Origin: JBHEKP01 sp041859375
GTDB taxonomy: Bacteria; Hydrogenedentota; Hydrogenedentia; Hydrogenedentales; CAITNO01
Reading direction: 5' to 3'
NCBI GenBank assembly: GCA_041859375.1
Contig: JBHEKP010000171.1
Coordinates: forward strand, 1 to 23,000
DNA length: 23,000 nt
Shown: positions 16,724 to 23,000 of the stretch, in pieces
Layout of the letters: the number at the start of each line of letters is the position of its first letter
Numbering within the stretch: the stretch's first letter is position 1
The notes under the pieces: model-generated
Told to the model about the DNA's origin: nothing
What the model saw: the letters and a program-made list of their open reading frames with translations, nothing else
Database searches by the model: none
Program-made: the position numbers and the translations under genes

Positions 16724-19700
16724 TGCGCATACGCGAGACACACGTGCACGGCTACGGACGCCTCGCCGACTGCCGCCTCGCCTTCGGGCCGGGGCTGCAA
16801 ATCATCCTCGGGCCGAACGAGCGCGGCAAGTCCACCATCCGCTGCTTCATCACCGACATGCTCTTCGGCCAGCGCCGCGACGGGCGCAACGCCGGCTACG
16901 AGGAGGGGAACGAGCTGCGCCTGCCCTGGGACAACCCGGAAACCTACGGCGGGCGCATGATCTACCAGCTTGACGACGGGCGCGCCTTCGCCGTGGAGCG
17001 CACCTTCCACCGGGGGCGCGAGCGCGTGCTCCTGACGGACCCGGAAACCGGCGCGGACCTCTCCGCGGGCTTTGAGGGGAAACCCGGCGGGCCCGCCTTC
17101 GCCGAGGCGCACCTGGGCCTCGGAAAGGCCGTCTTCATCAACGCCGCCACCATCGGCCACCTCAGCCTCGACGGACTCGGCGACGAGGAGGGCCTCGCGA
17201 AAATACGCGACCGCCTCCTCTCCATCACCGACACAGGCGGCGGCGCGGTGTCCGCGGACGGCGCCATGCGCGCCATCCAGGCGCGCATCGAGGCCATCGG
17301 CCGGCCCGACGCGCGCACCCGGCCCCTGCCCGCGCTGCGCCTGCGCCTCGCCGAGCTGGACCAGGAGCACGCCGCCGCGCTGGAGGCCCTGCGCGGCCAC
17401 CGCGCCATCAGCCTGCGCCGCGCCGAACTGCGCGGGGAAACCGCCCGGCTGGAAACCCTGCTCCGGGACGCGGAGGAGCGGCTGCTCGCCGCCCAGTCCG
17501 CCGCCCGCGCCGCGCGCCTCGCCGAGGCCGGGCGCACGGTGGACCGCATCAACGAGATCACCCAGCGCTGCTTCGCGCTGCGGCCCCACGCCGACACCCC
17601 GGCGGACCGACTCGCGGAGGCCCAGCAGGCCGCCATGCTCGCCGAAACGGCGCGCCTCCAGACCCTCCGCTCCGAGGCCGAACTCGCCGCCGTCCAGGCC
17701 GAACTCGCCGCCGCCGAACGGCAAATCACCGAGCAGATGGGCCCCGTGCCCGTGCCCGTGCCGGAGGAAACCGAGCGCCGCTACCATGACCTGCGCGGCA
17801 ACGCCGACCGCCTCGCCGAGCGCCTCGCCGAGGCGGAGCAGCGCCTGCGCGCCGCCGAGGAGCAGGTCTGCGCCACGCAAAACCGCCTCGCCGGCCTGCC
17901 CGACTTCAGCCGCGCCGCCCCCGACCCCGTGGAGTGGATCACCCAGCTCGCGGGCTCCTACACCCTGGCCCTGCGCGCCCGCGACGGGCAGCGGGCCGAA
18001 CGGGACCGGCTCCGCGCCGAGGCGGAGCGGCGGCGCGCCGAATGCGCCCCCGACGCGGCCCTCTTCCGGGAATGCGACTCCTTCTCGGAGCGGCTCCGCG
18101 AATTCGAGGTGGCCCGCCGCCAGGCCGAGGAGAAAAAGGCCGAACTCGAAAACGACCTGCTCACGCTCCAGTCCCGGCACGAGGACAGCGTCAGCCGCGC
18201 CCCCGGATTCGCATGGCCCGCGGGCCTCTGCGCCGCCTTCATCCTGCTCATGCTGGCGGCGACCGTCTATTCCGGAAAGACGCAGATTCTCTACGCCGCC
18301 TTCATCGTCCTCCTCGCCATGGCCTTTTTCATCCGCGAATACCGACGCACCCGCAGGCAGGCCGTTGAAATCGCCGCCGGCATGGCCGCCGCGCGCGGCG
18401 AACTGGAGGCGCTGGCCGCGGGCGACGAGGGGCTCTCCCCCGTGGACATGCTCCTGCGCCAGGCCAACTGCGAAACCCTGCGCGAGCTGGAGGCCCGCTA
18501 CGACCGCCACCGCGAGGCGGCCAACCAGCTCGGCAACTGCCTGCGCGATTTGGAGCGCCACGAGCTGCTCCTGCGCGAAAGCGAGGCGCGGGTGCCGAAA
18601 TTCTATGAACGGCTCCGCGAGACCTTCGAGGGGCTGGGCGAAACCCTCGCGGGCGACCATGACGTGCAGAACGCCGTGGGCCGCGTCATCAGCCGCTACC
18701 AGGAGTACCGCGAGGCGAAGCGGCGCATGGCCGAGCTGCGCAACACCCTCCAGCAGGCCATCGAGCGCCGCAGGGAGCTCGCCGCCTCGCTCGAAATCGC
18801 CTCCACCGCGCTCCACCAGACCGAGGCGCAAATCCGCTCCGTCATGGAGGCCTGCGGCTTCGACGACGCGAGCATCCCCCTGGACACCCTCGCCGCGCTC
18901 CGCGCCTACGCCGACCATGTGGCCCGCCATGAAAACGCGCGGGGCCGCCTGGACACGCTGCGCCGGCAGGCGGAGGCGGCGGCGGAACAGCTCGAAACCG
19001 ACCGCGCCGCCGCCGCGGAACGCCGCGCCGCACTGGACAGGCTGCTCTCGGCCGCCGGGGCGGGCTCCGTGGAGGAATGGCAGGAACGGGCGGAAAAAGC
19101 CCGTGAATACTGGTCGCTCCACCAGACCCGCACCGTGCTGGAGGAGCAGCTCCAGCTCCTGCTTGAGGGCGGGACGCTCCAGGAGCTGCGCCGCGCCGTG
19201 GAGGCCCTGCCGCCCCCCGAAAACCCGCCCGCCATGCCCGTGGAGGCCCTGGAGGCCGAATGCGCCCGGCTCACCGCCGAACTGGAGGCAGTCCGCGCGG
19301 AGGCCCAGTCGCTCGTCCTCTCCGCGGCGGAACGCATGGCGGGGCTGCGCCCGCTCAACGACATCGAGGAGGAGCGCGCCATGACCGCCCGGAGAATCGC
19401 CGCCCTCTCCCGTGAATTCGACGCCGCCGTGGAGGCCCTCTCCGTCATCGAGGATGTGGCCTCCGCGAGGCACGGGCGCATCGCCCCAATCATCGCCCGG
19501 GAGGCATCCTCCTTCCTCGGCCGCATCACCGGCGGCGCCCACGGCGAACTCCGCATCGGCCAGGACTTCCGCATCGCCCTGCGCACCGCCTCCACGGACG
19601 CCATTGAAAAGAGCCTCAGCAAGGGCGCGCTCGACCAGGTCTACCTCTCCCTGCGCATCGCCCTCGTCAGGTTCCTGTGCAGAAACGGGGAAAAGACCCC

Positions 19701-19866
19701 CATGCTCCTCGACGACCCCTTCGCCAACTACGACGACCAGCGGCTCCGCGCCGCCCTCGCCCTCCTCGGCGAAATCGCCCGCGAGCACCAGGTCCTCCTC
19801 TTCACCTGCCGCGAGGATGTGGCCCTCGCCGCAACCGAAATGGGCGCGCCCGTCCTCGAAATGTGA
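16723..19866 (+). CDS. YhaN/SbcC-like SMC-type ATPase with a central transmembrane hairpin
   Basis: This 1047-residue protein is the ATPase partner of the upstream phosphoesterase. Walker A is GPNERGKST (residues 30-38, Lys36). Long Ala/Glu/Arg-rich coiled coils run to about residue 490. Two hydrophobic helices follow (about 499-518 and 524-542, FILLMLAATVY and AAFIVLLAMAFF), then a second coiled-coil half. LSKGALDQVYLSLRIAL (about 965-981) is the YhaN form of the ABC signature, and MLLDDPFANYD (Asp997, Asp998) is Walker B. No zinc-hook CxxC is seen at the apex; the membrane hairpin sits where it would be. The protein may therefore be tethered to the membrane. ATG at 16723 has GGGGAGG upstream. 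Family members act in DNA repair or end processing. The head domains are certain; the membrane topology is a prediction. Confidence 0.9.
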   Translation: MRIRETHVHGYGRLADCRLAFGPGLQIILGPNERGKSTIRCFITDMLFGQRRDGRNAGYEEGNELRLPWDNPETYGGRMIYQLDDGRAFAVERTFHRGRERVLLTDPETGADLSAGFEGKPGGPAFAEAHLGLGKAVFINAATIGHLSLDGLGDEEGLAKIRDRLLSITDTGGGAVSADGAMRAIQARIEAIGRPDARTRPLPALRLRLAELDQEHAAALEALRGHRAISLRRAELRGETARLETLLRDAEERLLAAQSAARAARLAEAGRTVDRINEITQRCFALRPHADTPADRLAEAQQAAMLAETARLQTLRSEAELAAVQAELAAAERQITEQMGPVPVPVPEETERRYHDLRGNADRLAERLAEAEQRLRAAEEQVCATQNRLAGLPDFSRAAPDPVEWITQLAGSYTLALRARDGQRAERDRLRAEAERRRAECAPDAALFRECDSFSERLREFEVARRQAEEKKAELENDLLTLQSRHEDSVSRAPGFAWPAGLCAAFILLMLAATVYSGKTQILYAAFIVLLAMAFFIREYRRTRRQAVEIAAGMAAARGELEALAAGDEGLSPVDMLLRQANCETLRELEARYDRHREAANQLGNCLRDLERHELLLRESEARVPKFYERLRETFEGLGETLAGDHDVQNAVGRVISRYQEYREAKRRMAELRNTLQQAIERRRELAASLEIASTALHQTEAQIRSVMEACGFDDASIPLDTLAALRAYADHVARHENARGRLDTLRRQAEAAAEQLETDRAAAAERRAALDRLLSAAGAGSVEEWQERAEKAREYWSLHQTRTVLEEQLQLLLEGGTLQELRRAVEALPPPENPPAMPVEALEAECARLTAELEAVRAEAQSLVLSAAERMAGLRPLNDIEEERAMTARRIAALSREFDAAVEALSVIEDVASARHGRIAPIIAREASSFLGRITGGAHGELRIGQDFRIALRTASTDAIEKSLSKGALDQVYLSLRIALVRFLCRNGEKTPMLLDDPFANYDDQRLRAALALLGEIAREHQVLLFTCREDVALAATEMGAPVLEM

Positions 19867-19904
19867 GCGCCCCGCCTCCCCCCTTCTCCTCTTCGCGGCT
19901 TTAC

Positions 19905-20129
19905 GTGAAATCTTCCGGAATTCTCACACGGAGCCACAGGGGCACAGAGGACGAAATGAGGAGGAGGAATCTCACGCGAAGCCGCGCAGAGCGCGAAGAA
20001 TAAAAAGGACTTCTTGCATTGTAGGGGCGGACCCCCGTGTCCGCCCGTCAGGTATTCTACCTTGAAAGGGGAATGAGGGGGATGTCCTCCCTGCCTTTTC
20101 CCCGTGCCTCCGCGCCTCCGTGTGAGAAT
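19905..20129. repeat. Intergenic repeat block 1 (composite)
   Basis: There is no gene here. The block starts with an element at 19920-19950 (ATTCTCACACGGAGCCACAG and 11 more bases). It continues with a segment related to the sequence beside the inverted elements at 22.4-22.6 kb (AATAAAAAGGA next to TTGCATTGTAGGGGCGG). It includes the 28-mer palindrome at 20021-20048 and ends with a degenerate inverted copy of the first element (20102-20129, ending GTGTGAGAAT). All parts recur in block 2 near 22.1-22.8 kb. Confidence 0.8.
20021..20048 (+). repeat. 28-bp palindromic repeat, copy 1
   Basis: It begins GTAGGGGCGGACC and ends GTCCGCCCGT. GGGCGGAC and GTCCGCCC form an 8-bp stem over a CCCCGT loop. 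Direct copies lie at 22201 and 22674 and inverted copies at 22399 and 22504. Confidence 0.88.
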
Positions 20130-20368
20130 CCCCCCCATCCCCCATTTCAGTGCTTTCCGTGTCTTCCATGGCTCCCCTCCCCCCAAAAAAATAAGAGGCC
20201 TGATACGATAAACCGCACCAGACCTCCGCGGAAGGAGAAACGCCACATGTGGCTCTGACCGTGGGGATTATAGCATAAAAACAGCCATCTGGCAACCATT
20301 AATAATGCTAAAATTGTCCCGGCTCAAAAGTCGCGAGGGGGGCTGATTTTCGGACTCGCGCGCGCCTG
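20130..20368. other. Gap between repeat block 1 and the ankyrin gene
   Basis: I see no convincing gene. It holds a C-rich stretch ending in seven A (near 20185-20192), more of the CCGTGTCTTCCATGG-type repeat debris near 20157, and an AT-rich patch (20268-20315) with TAGCAT/ATGCTA arms about 28 bases apart. Short frames here carry no protein-like pattern. Confidence 0.5.
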
Positions 20369-20397
20369 TTGATTTTTTCCGGGGTTTACCCAATACT
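20369..20397 (+). promoter_or_regulatory. Promoter of the ankyrin gene
   Basis: TTGATT (20369-20374) and AATACT (20392-20397) are 17 bases apart. The predicted start is near 20404, about 40 bases before the chosen ATG. It is a motif match only. Confidence 0.42.
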
Positions 20398-20443
20398 GGG
20401 GGCACAGGTTCTGAAAATGAACCGGGGAAAACTGGAGGATGCC

Positions 20444-21076
20444 ATGCCCGTTGGTTGGATGTTGCGCGCCTGCCTCACCAGTCCGAGCAGTCATTTGTTC
20501 GCCGCAGCCCGCACCGGCAACGTGACACAAGTTGCCCGCGCCCTGAAGCGGGGGGCAAAACTGGAAACCCGCGACGAAACGGGCCGCACGGCGCTGCACC
20601 ATGCCGTGGCGAAGGACTGGCTGGAGGCGGCCACCCACCTGCTGCAGCAGGGCGCGCCGGTGAACGCCGCCGACAGGGACGGATTCACCCCCCTCCATGT
20701 GGCCGCCGAATCCGCCGGGGTCTCCATGGTGCAGTTGCTGGCGCGCTTCGGCGCCGACATCGACGCCTGCAACGATTACGGCCACAATCCGCTGCACACC
20801 GCCGTGGGCGGGGGCAAACTGCCCGTGGCAGAAATGCTGCTCCGCCTGGGCGCGGACGTGAACGCCCCCAGAATTGACGGGTGGCGGCCCCTGCACATCG
20901 CCGCGTCCAACGGAAACGAGGCCATGGCGCGGCTGCTCGTGGCGCGGGGCGCGGTGGTGAACGCGGCGGTAAGCCCGGGCATGACCCCTTATTACATGGC
21001 GGCGGCCTGCGGCCACCGCGCACTGGCCGCATTCCTCCACGCCAACGGCGCGGGCACCGCCAAAAGCAGCGGCTGA
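20444..21076 (+). CDS. Ankyrin-repeat protein
   Basis: This 210-residue protein consists almost wholly of about six ankyrin repeats. The N-terminal cap is HLFAAARTGNVTQVARALKRG. Four full repeats contain TALHHAV, TPLHVAA, NPLHTAV and RPLHIAA with the following GAPVN, GADID, GADVN and GAVVN turns. The last is a degenerate repeat (MTPYYMAAACGH). Ankyrin repeats bind other proteins and are not catalytic. The ATG at 20444 has GGAGG 5 bases upstream; an in-frame ATG at 20417 has no site. The N terminus (MPVGWMLRACLT) is not a clear signal peptide, so it is probably cytoplasmic. It stands alone between repeat block 1 and the pilin region, and no partner can be named. Confidence 0.88.
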   Translation: MPVGWMLRACLTSPSSHLFAAARTGNVTQVARALKRGAKLETRDETGRTALHHAVAKDWLEAATHLLQQGAPVNAADRDGFTPLHVAAESAGVSMVQLLARFGADIDACNDYGHNPLHTAVGGGKLPVAEMLLRLGADVNAPRIDGWRPLHIAASNGNEAMARLLVARGAVVNAAVSPGMTPYYMAAACGHRALAAFLHANGAGTAKSSG

Positions 21077-21424
21077 TTGGGCAGACCCGCTTTTTTATCG
21101 GCCAAACAACGCAATTTCCCGTCCCTCCCCCACCCCTGTGCAAGAACTCTTTTCCGGCTGAATAATTTGACTCCACAAGGAATATCAACGGGTTCTGAGT
21201 GTTATTAAAAATGACTGGCAATTTGAAGGTTCAACGATTACCTTAATATTTATTCCACGGACACGACAAAAAATATTGAACCCCGCCGATTGGTGACAAT
21301 TTTTGTCCAAAAGGAACAAAGATATTTTATTACATACGATGCACAGGCACTATATTTTCACATATAATATCCCGCTTTCCCCGTATACCCCGCATTATTA
21401 ATTGATTTTTGGATAATTTCTTTT
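21077..21424. other. AT-rich non-coding region upstream of the pilin promoter
   Basis: No gene is seen. From about 21160 the base composition turns strongly AT-rich compared with the GC-rich genes around it, with runs such as TTAATATTTATT and TATAATATCC. This is expected of a bendable upstream region where a sigma-54 activator and IHF act. A near match to the IHF consensus (TATCAACGGGTTC) lies near 21185-21197. Confidence 0.6.
21265..21307. promoter_or_regulatory. Candidate activator sites (GACA/TGTC motifs) upstream of the pilin promoter
   Basis: GACAA at 21265-21269 recurs 30 bases (about three helical turns) later at 21295-21299. There it forms an inverted repeat with TTGTC (21303-21307) across three T. 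Pseudomonas PilR binds tandem TGTC-containing sites about 80-120 bases before the pilA start. These lie about 145-185 bases before the predicted start. This is suggestive only. Confidence 0.3.
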
Positions 21425-21440
21425 TGGCACGGGTATTGCA
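21425..21440 (+). promoter_or_regulatory. Sigma-54 (RpoN) promoter of the pilin-like gene
   Basis: TGGCAC (21425-21430), five bases, then TTGCA (21436-21440) match the -24/-12 consensus exactly, with the correct 10 bases between GG and GC. The predicted start is near 21451, which leaves an about 80-base leader. Control of pilin by RpoN and a PilR-type activator is well known in several phyla. Confidence 0.82.
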
Positions 21441-21530
21441 TAATATTTGGCATTGTGGTAAGTTGGTAAACAGGCGGTAGCCTGATGGCGCCGCTTAAAA
21501 ACCTGGGTCAACAATGGAGGACACGAAGAA

Positions 21531-21980
21531 ATGAAGAAGAATCAGGGTTTCACGTTGATTGAGTTGATGATCGTTGTGGCAATCATTGCGATCATCGCGG
21601 CCATCGCCATTCCGAACCTGCTCCGCTCCCGGTTGCAGTCGAATGAGTCTTCGGCCATCGCCAACTGCAAGACCATCGTGGGCGCGCAGACGGCCTATCA
21701 CGCCGCCAATTCCGAATACGCCCATGCGTGGGCCGACCTCACCAACAACACCCCGAAGTTCTTGGACGGCGACTGGGACGGTGTGACGAAGAACGGTTAT
21801 GAATTCGCACTTGCCGCGGCGGCCACCGGCGCCGAGCAGAACTTCGCCGTGGAAGCCACCCCCGCCACCTACCAGACCACCGGTAACCGCTCCTTCTATG
21901 TGGACGCGGCCGGCGTGGTTCATGGTGAAGATGCGGCTGGCGCTCCTGTCGATGACACGGCCCCGGTTGTGGGTGACTGA
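21531..21980 (+). CDS. Type IV pilin / pseudopilin-like protein
   Basis: This 149-residue protein has a textbook prepilin leader: MKKNQG, then FTLIELMIVVAIIAIIAAIA. Cleavage after Gly6 by prepilin peptidase would leave Phe1 methylated and Glu at position 5, followed by a hydrophobic assembly helix. The C-terminal domain is short, acidic and Ala-rich, with a single Cys, so there is no C-terminal disulfide loop as in Pseudomonas pilins. It may be a major pilin or a minor pseudopilin of a type II-like system; its own strong sigma-54-type promoter and terminator favour an abundant pilin. GGAGG lies about 10 bases before the ATG. No assembly genes (pilB, pilC, pilD, pilQ) are in the window. Confidence 0.92.
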   Translation: MKKNQGFTLIELMIVVAIIAIIAAIAIPNLLRSRLQSNESSAIANCKTIVGAQTAYHAANSEYAHAWADLTNNTPKFLDGDWDGVTKNGYEFALAAAATGAEQNFAVEATPATYQTTGNRSFYVDAAGVVHGEDAAGAPVDDTAPVVGD

Positions 21981-22007
21981 TAACCAGTCCCTTGCGTAAG
22001 CAAGCCC

Positions 22008-22044
22008 GCGTGGCGGAGAGCAACCTCCGCCAAGCTTCTTTTTT
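22008..22044 (+). terminator. Rho-independent terminator of the pilin-like gene
   Basis: GCGTGGCGGAG (22008-22018) pairs with CTCCGCCAAGC (22025-22035), ten of eleven positions, with a 6-base loop and then TTCTTTTTT. A smaller CTTGC/GCAAG hairpin (21991-22004) precedes it. The pilin message is therefore monocistronic. Confidence 0.85.
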
Positions 22045-22098
22045 CTCCCAACCTTTTCCCCGCAACTCTGTGTGAGTATTTCCTCTTCCTCTTTGCGG

Positions 22099-22285
22099 CT
22101 TCGTGGCTTCGCGTGAAATTTTTCGGGATTCTCACACGGAGCCACAGGGGCACAGAGGAAGAAAGAACCACGGAACACAAGGAAAGAGAAAAATACGTTT
22201 GTAGGGGCGGCCCCCCGTGTCCGCCCGTATTGTTTTTCCATCACAATCTTCACGTCTTCGCGTGAAATTTCTTCCCCATCATTCC
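22099..22285 (+). repeat. Long intergenic repeat, copy A (about 187 bp)
   Basis: It runs from CTTCGTGGCTTCGCGTGAAA through an ATTCTCACACGGAG element (22128-22158), ACCACGGAACACA, the 28-mer palindrome (22201-22228), TATTGTTTTTCCATCACAAT and CTTCGCGTGAAAT. Copy B at 22563-22752 is nearly identical and in the same orientation. No gene is encoded. Confidence 0.85.
22201..22228 (+). repeat. 28-bp palindromic repeat, copy 2
   Basis: Same unit as at 20021 with one change (GGCGGCCCCCC instead of GGCGGACCCCC). The change is in the left arm and breaks one stem pair. Confidence 0.86.
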
Positions 22286-22297
22286 TCCTTCCTTCCC

Positions 22298-22369
22298 GGA
22301 CATGCTGAAGCATGAACAACATACCAGGAGGCGGGTTTCTTGGTATGTTGTTCACGCTTTAGCGTGTCC
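22298..22369. repeat. BIME-like element: two inverted REP sequences
   Basis: The left arm (22298-22326, GGACATGCTGAAGCATGAAC onward) and the right arm (22341-22369) are inverted copies matching at 26 of 29 positions across a 14-base loop. Each arm also has its own inner palindrome: CATGCT-GA-AGCATG on the left and CACGCT-TT-AGCGTG on the right. Paired inverted REPs of this form are mobilised by REP-associated Y1 tyrosine transposases in other bacteria. No such transposase is in the window. Confidence 0.78.
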
Positions 22370-22398
22370 TGAAAATGGGGGTCTTCGCACCGGCAAGG

Positions 22399-22426
22399 AC
22401 GGGCGGACACGGGGGTCCGCCCCTAC
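22399..22426 (-). repeat. 28-bp palindromic repeat, copy 3 (inverted)
   Basis: Exact reverse complement of the unit at 20021. It is followed by AATGCACGAAATCCTTTTTA, a flank shared with the inverted unit at 22504 and, on the other strand, with the unit at 20021. Confidence 0.86.
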
Positions 22427-22503
22427 AATGCACGAAATCCTTTTTATTCTTTGCGGCTTCGCGCCTTCGTGTGAATTTTTTTCCTCCTCATTTCTTCCTC
22501 TCT

Positions 22504-22531
22504 GTGGGCGGACACGGGGGGCCGCCCCTAC
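22504..22531 (-). repeat. 28-bp palindromic repeat, copy 4 (inverted)
   Basis: Inverted copy with two changes (GTGGGCGG at its left end and GGGGGGCC in the centre). It is followed by the shared flank AATGCACAAAATCATTTTTA. Confidence 0.82.
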
Positions 22532-22562
22532 AATGCACAAAATCATTTTTATTCTTCGCGCC

Positions 22563-22752
22563 CTTCACGGCTTCGCGTGAAATTTTCCGGAATTCTCACA
22601 CGGAGCCACAGGGGCACAAAGGAAGAAGGAACCACGGAACACACGGAACACACGGAAAGAGAAAATTACGTTTGTAGGGGCGGACCCCCGTGTCCGCCCG
22701 TATTGTTTTTCCATCACAATCTTCGCGTCTTCGCGTGAACTTTCTTCCTCCT
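22563..22752 (+). repeat. Long intergenic repeat, copy B (about 190 bp)
   Basis: Direct copy of the repeat at 22099-22285. It differs by scattered substitutions and by one extra 9-base unit (ACACGGAAC-type) in the CGGAACACACGG stretch near 22640, which shifts its two halves by 464 and 473 bases relative to copy A. It contains an ATTCTCACACGGAG element (22592-22622) and the 28-mer at 22674-22701. Confidence 0.85.
22674..22701 (+). repeat. 28-bp palindromic repeat, copy 5
   Basis: Identical to the unit at 20021, inside long repeat copy B. Confidence 0.88.
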
Positions 22753-22762
22753 CATTTCTTCC

Positions 22763-22793
22763 CCTCTGTGCCCCTGTGCCTGCGTGTGAGAAT
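22763..22793 (-). repeat. Inverted copy of the ATTCTCACACGGAG element
   Basis: It reads CCTCTGTGCCCCTGTG and ends GTGTGAGAAT, the reverse complement of the element at 19920, 22128 and 22592 with two or three changes. It closes repeat block 2. Confidence 0.8.
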
Positions 22794-22847
22794 CCCCCCT
22801 CCCCTCCTTCCCTTTCCGTGTGGTCCGTGCCTTCCGTGGTTCCGCTG

Positions 22848-22878
22848 TTGGATTGCGCAGCGGCCTCTGGCCTACAAT
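22848..22878 (+). promoter_or_regulatory. Candidate promoter of the oxidoreductase gene
   Basis: TACAAT (22873-22878) is a good -10. TTGGAT (22848-22853) is a possible -35, at a long 19-base spacing. The predicted start near 22885 leaves an about 50-base leader before the ATG at 22934. Confidence 0.4.
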
Positions 22879-22933
22879 CGGTGAACGGTCGCGCACGGCG
22901 TCCCGCCCGCGCGAAAACCAGGAGGAACGGCGC

Positions 22934-23000
22934 ATGTCGGAGCGTAAACTGGGCGTGCTGGTGCACGGCGCGGGCTGGGTCTCGGGCGAGCACATCAAGG
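22934..23000 (+). CDS. N-terminus of a Gfo/Idh/MocA-family oxidoreductase (partial)
   Basis: The gene runs off the right edge after 22 codons. AGGAGG stands 8 bases before the ATG, a strong ribosome site. The visible start, MSERKLGVLVHGAGWVSGEH, has a basic start, a hydrophobic strand (LGVLVHG) and the GxGxxS-like turn GAGWVSGEH. This is the NAD(P)-binding Rossmann entry typical of Gfo/Idh/MocA sugar and inositol dehydrogenases, in which the residues after the glycines often read SGEH. It would be a cytoplasmic enzyme of carbohydrate metabolism. The call rests on 22 residues only. Confidence 0.65.
   Translation, partial: MSERKLGVLVHGAGWVSGEHIK

Noticed and set aside
16540..19788. A 1082-codon open frame on the minus strand, opposite the SMC-type ATPase
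   Set aside because: It is a GC-rich antisense shadow: Gly/Ala/Val-rich with no domain pattern, whereas the plus-strand frame has Walker A, Walker B and signature motifs.
19972..20295. Short open frames across the repeat blocks (also near 22300-22990) giving peptides such as TEPQGHRG and HAKPRRA
   Set aside because: These are translations of the intergenic repeats in several frames and strands, without ribosome sites or a protein-like pattern.
21452..21530. Riboswitch in the pilin leader, for example a cyclic-di-GMP type
   Set aside because: Only a small CAGGC/GCCTG hairpin and a GGCGCC palindrome are visible. The conserved GEMM core and tetraloop-receptor elements are not there.
22099..22752. 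CRISPR array
   Set aside because: The repeats are few, occur in both orientations at irregular spacing, and lie inside larger repeated modules. There are no uniform spacers and no cas genes.

Overview
The window comes from a high-GC, Gram-negative-type bacterium. The evidence is an RND efflux pump with a periplasmic adaptor, a lipid A acyltransferase, exported proteins with signal peptides, and a prepilin behind a sigma-54-type promoter. Three features together suggest a Hydrogenedentota/Planctomycetota-like lineage: large secreted glycoside-hydrolase-like proteins of unassigned family, a YhaN-type SMC ATPase, and families of short palindromic intergenic repeats. That placement is an inference and I could not test it. 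The genes use the standard code, and starts are ATG or GTG.

Layout. (1) 1-1277: the C-terminal end of an SLC12-type cotransporter, converging on a DUF218/YdcF-like membrane protein. (2) 1323-6368: a TetR regulator with its own promoter and a palindromic operator, then a two-gene RND efflux operon (adaptor and inner-membrane pump, 4-nt overlap). No outer-membrane channel gene is present. (3) 6394-8541: a large exported glycoside-hydrolase-like protein of unknown substrate, closed by a perfect 12-bp stem terminator. (4) 8690-15425: a closely spaced run of six genes. They are a beta-CASP ribonuclease (possibly leaderless), an LpxL-type acyltransferase, 3-dehydroquinate dehydratase (aroD), a 48-residue unannotated protein, an exported clan GH-A (GH39-like) hydrolase, and a family 2 glycosyltransferase that overlaps it by 4 nt. 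(5) 15542-19866: a YhaO/SbcD-like phosphoesterase and a YhaN/SbcC-like ATPase with a transmembrane hairpin between its coiled coils. The phosphoesterase has Arg where the family's catalytic His is expected. (6) 19867-22933: an accessory-looking region with an ankyrin protein, an AT-rich stretch leading to a sigma-54-type promoter, a type IV pilin-like gene with a good terminator, and two blocks of intergenic repeats that bracket this segment. (7) 22934-23000: the first codons of a Gfo/Idh/MocA-type oxidoreductase.

Working together. The TetR, adaptor and pump form an efflux module, and the regulator probably represses at least itself. The GH-A hydrolase and glycosyltransferase look translationally coupled and may act on one polysaccharide, as GH39 hydrolases do in some exopolysaccharide operons. 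The phosphoesterase and ATPase should form a Mre11-Rad50-like complex, probably membrane-anchored. I found no CRISPR array, transposase, rRNA or tRNA, and no fully convincing new multi-gene system. The most unusual elements are the modified nuclease/ATPase pair, the layered repeat family with its BIME-like element, and the pilin promoter region.
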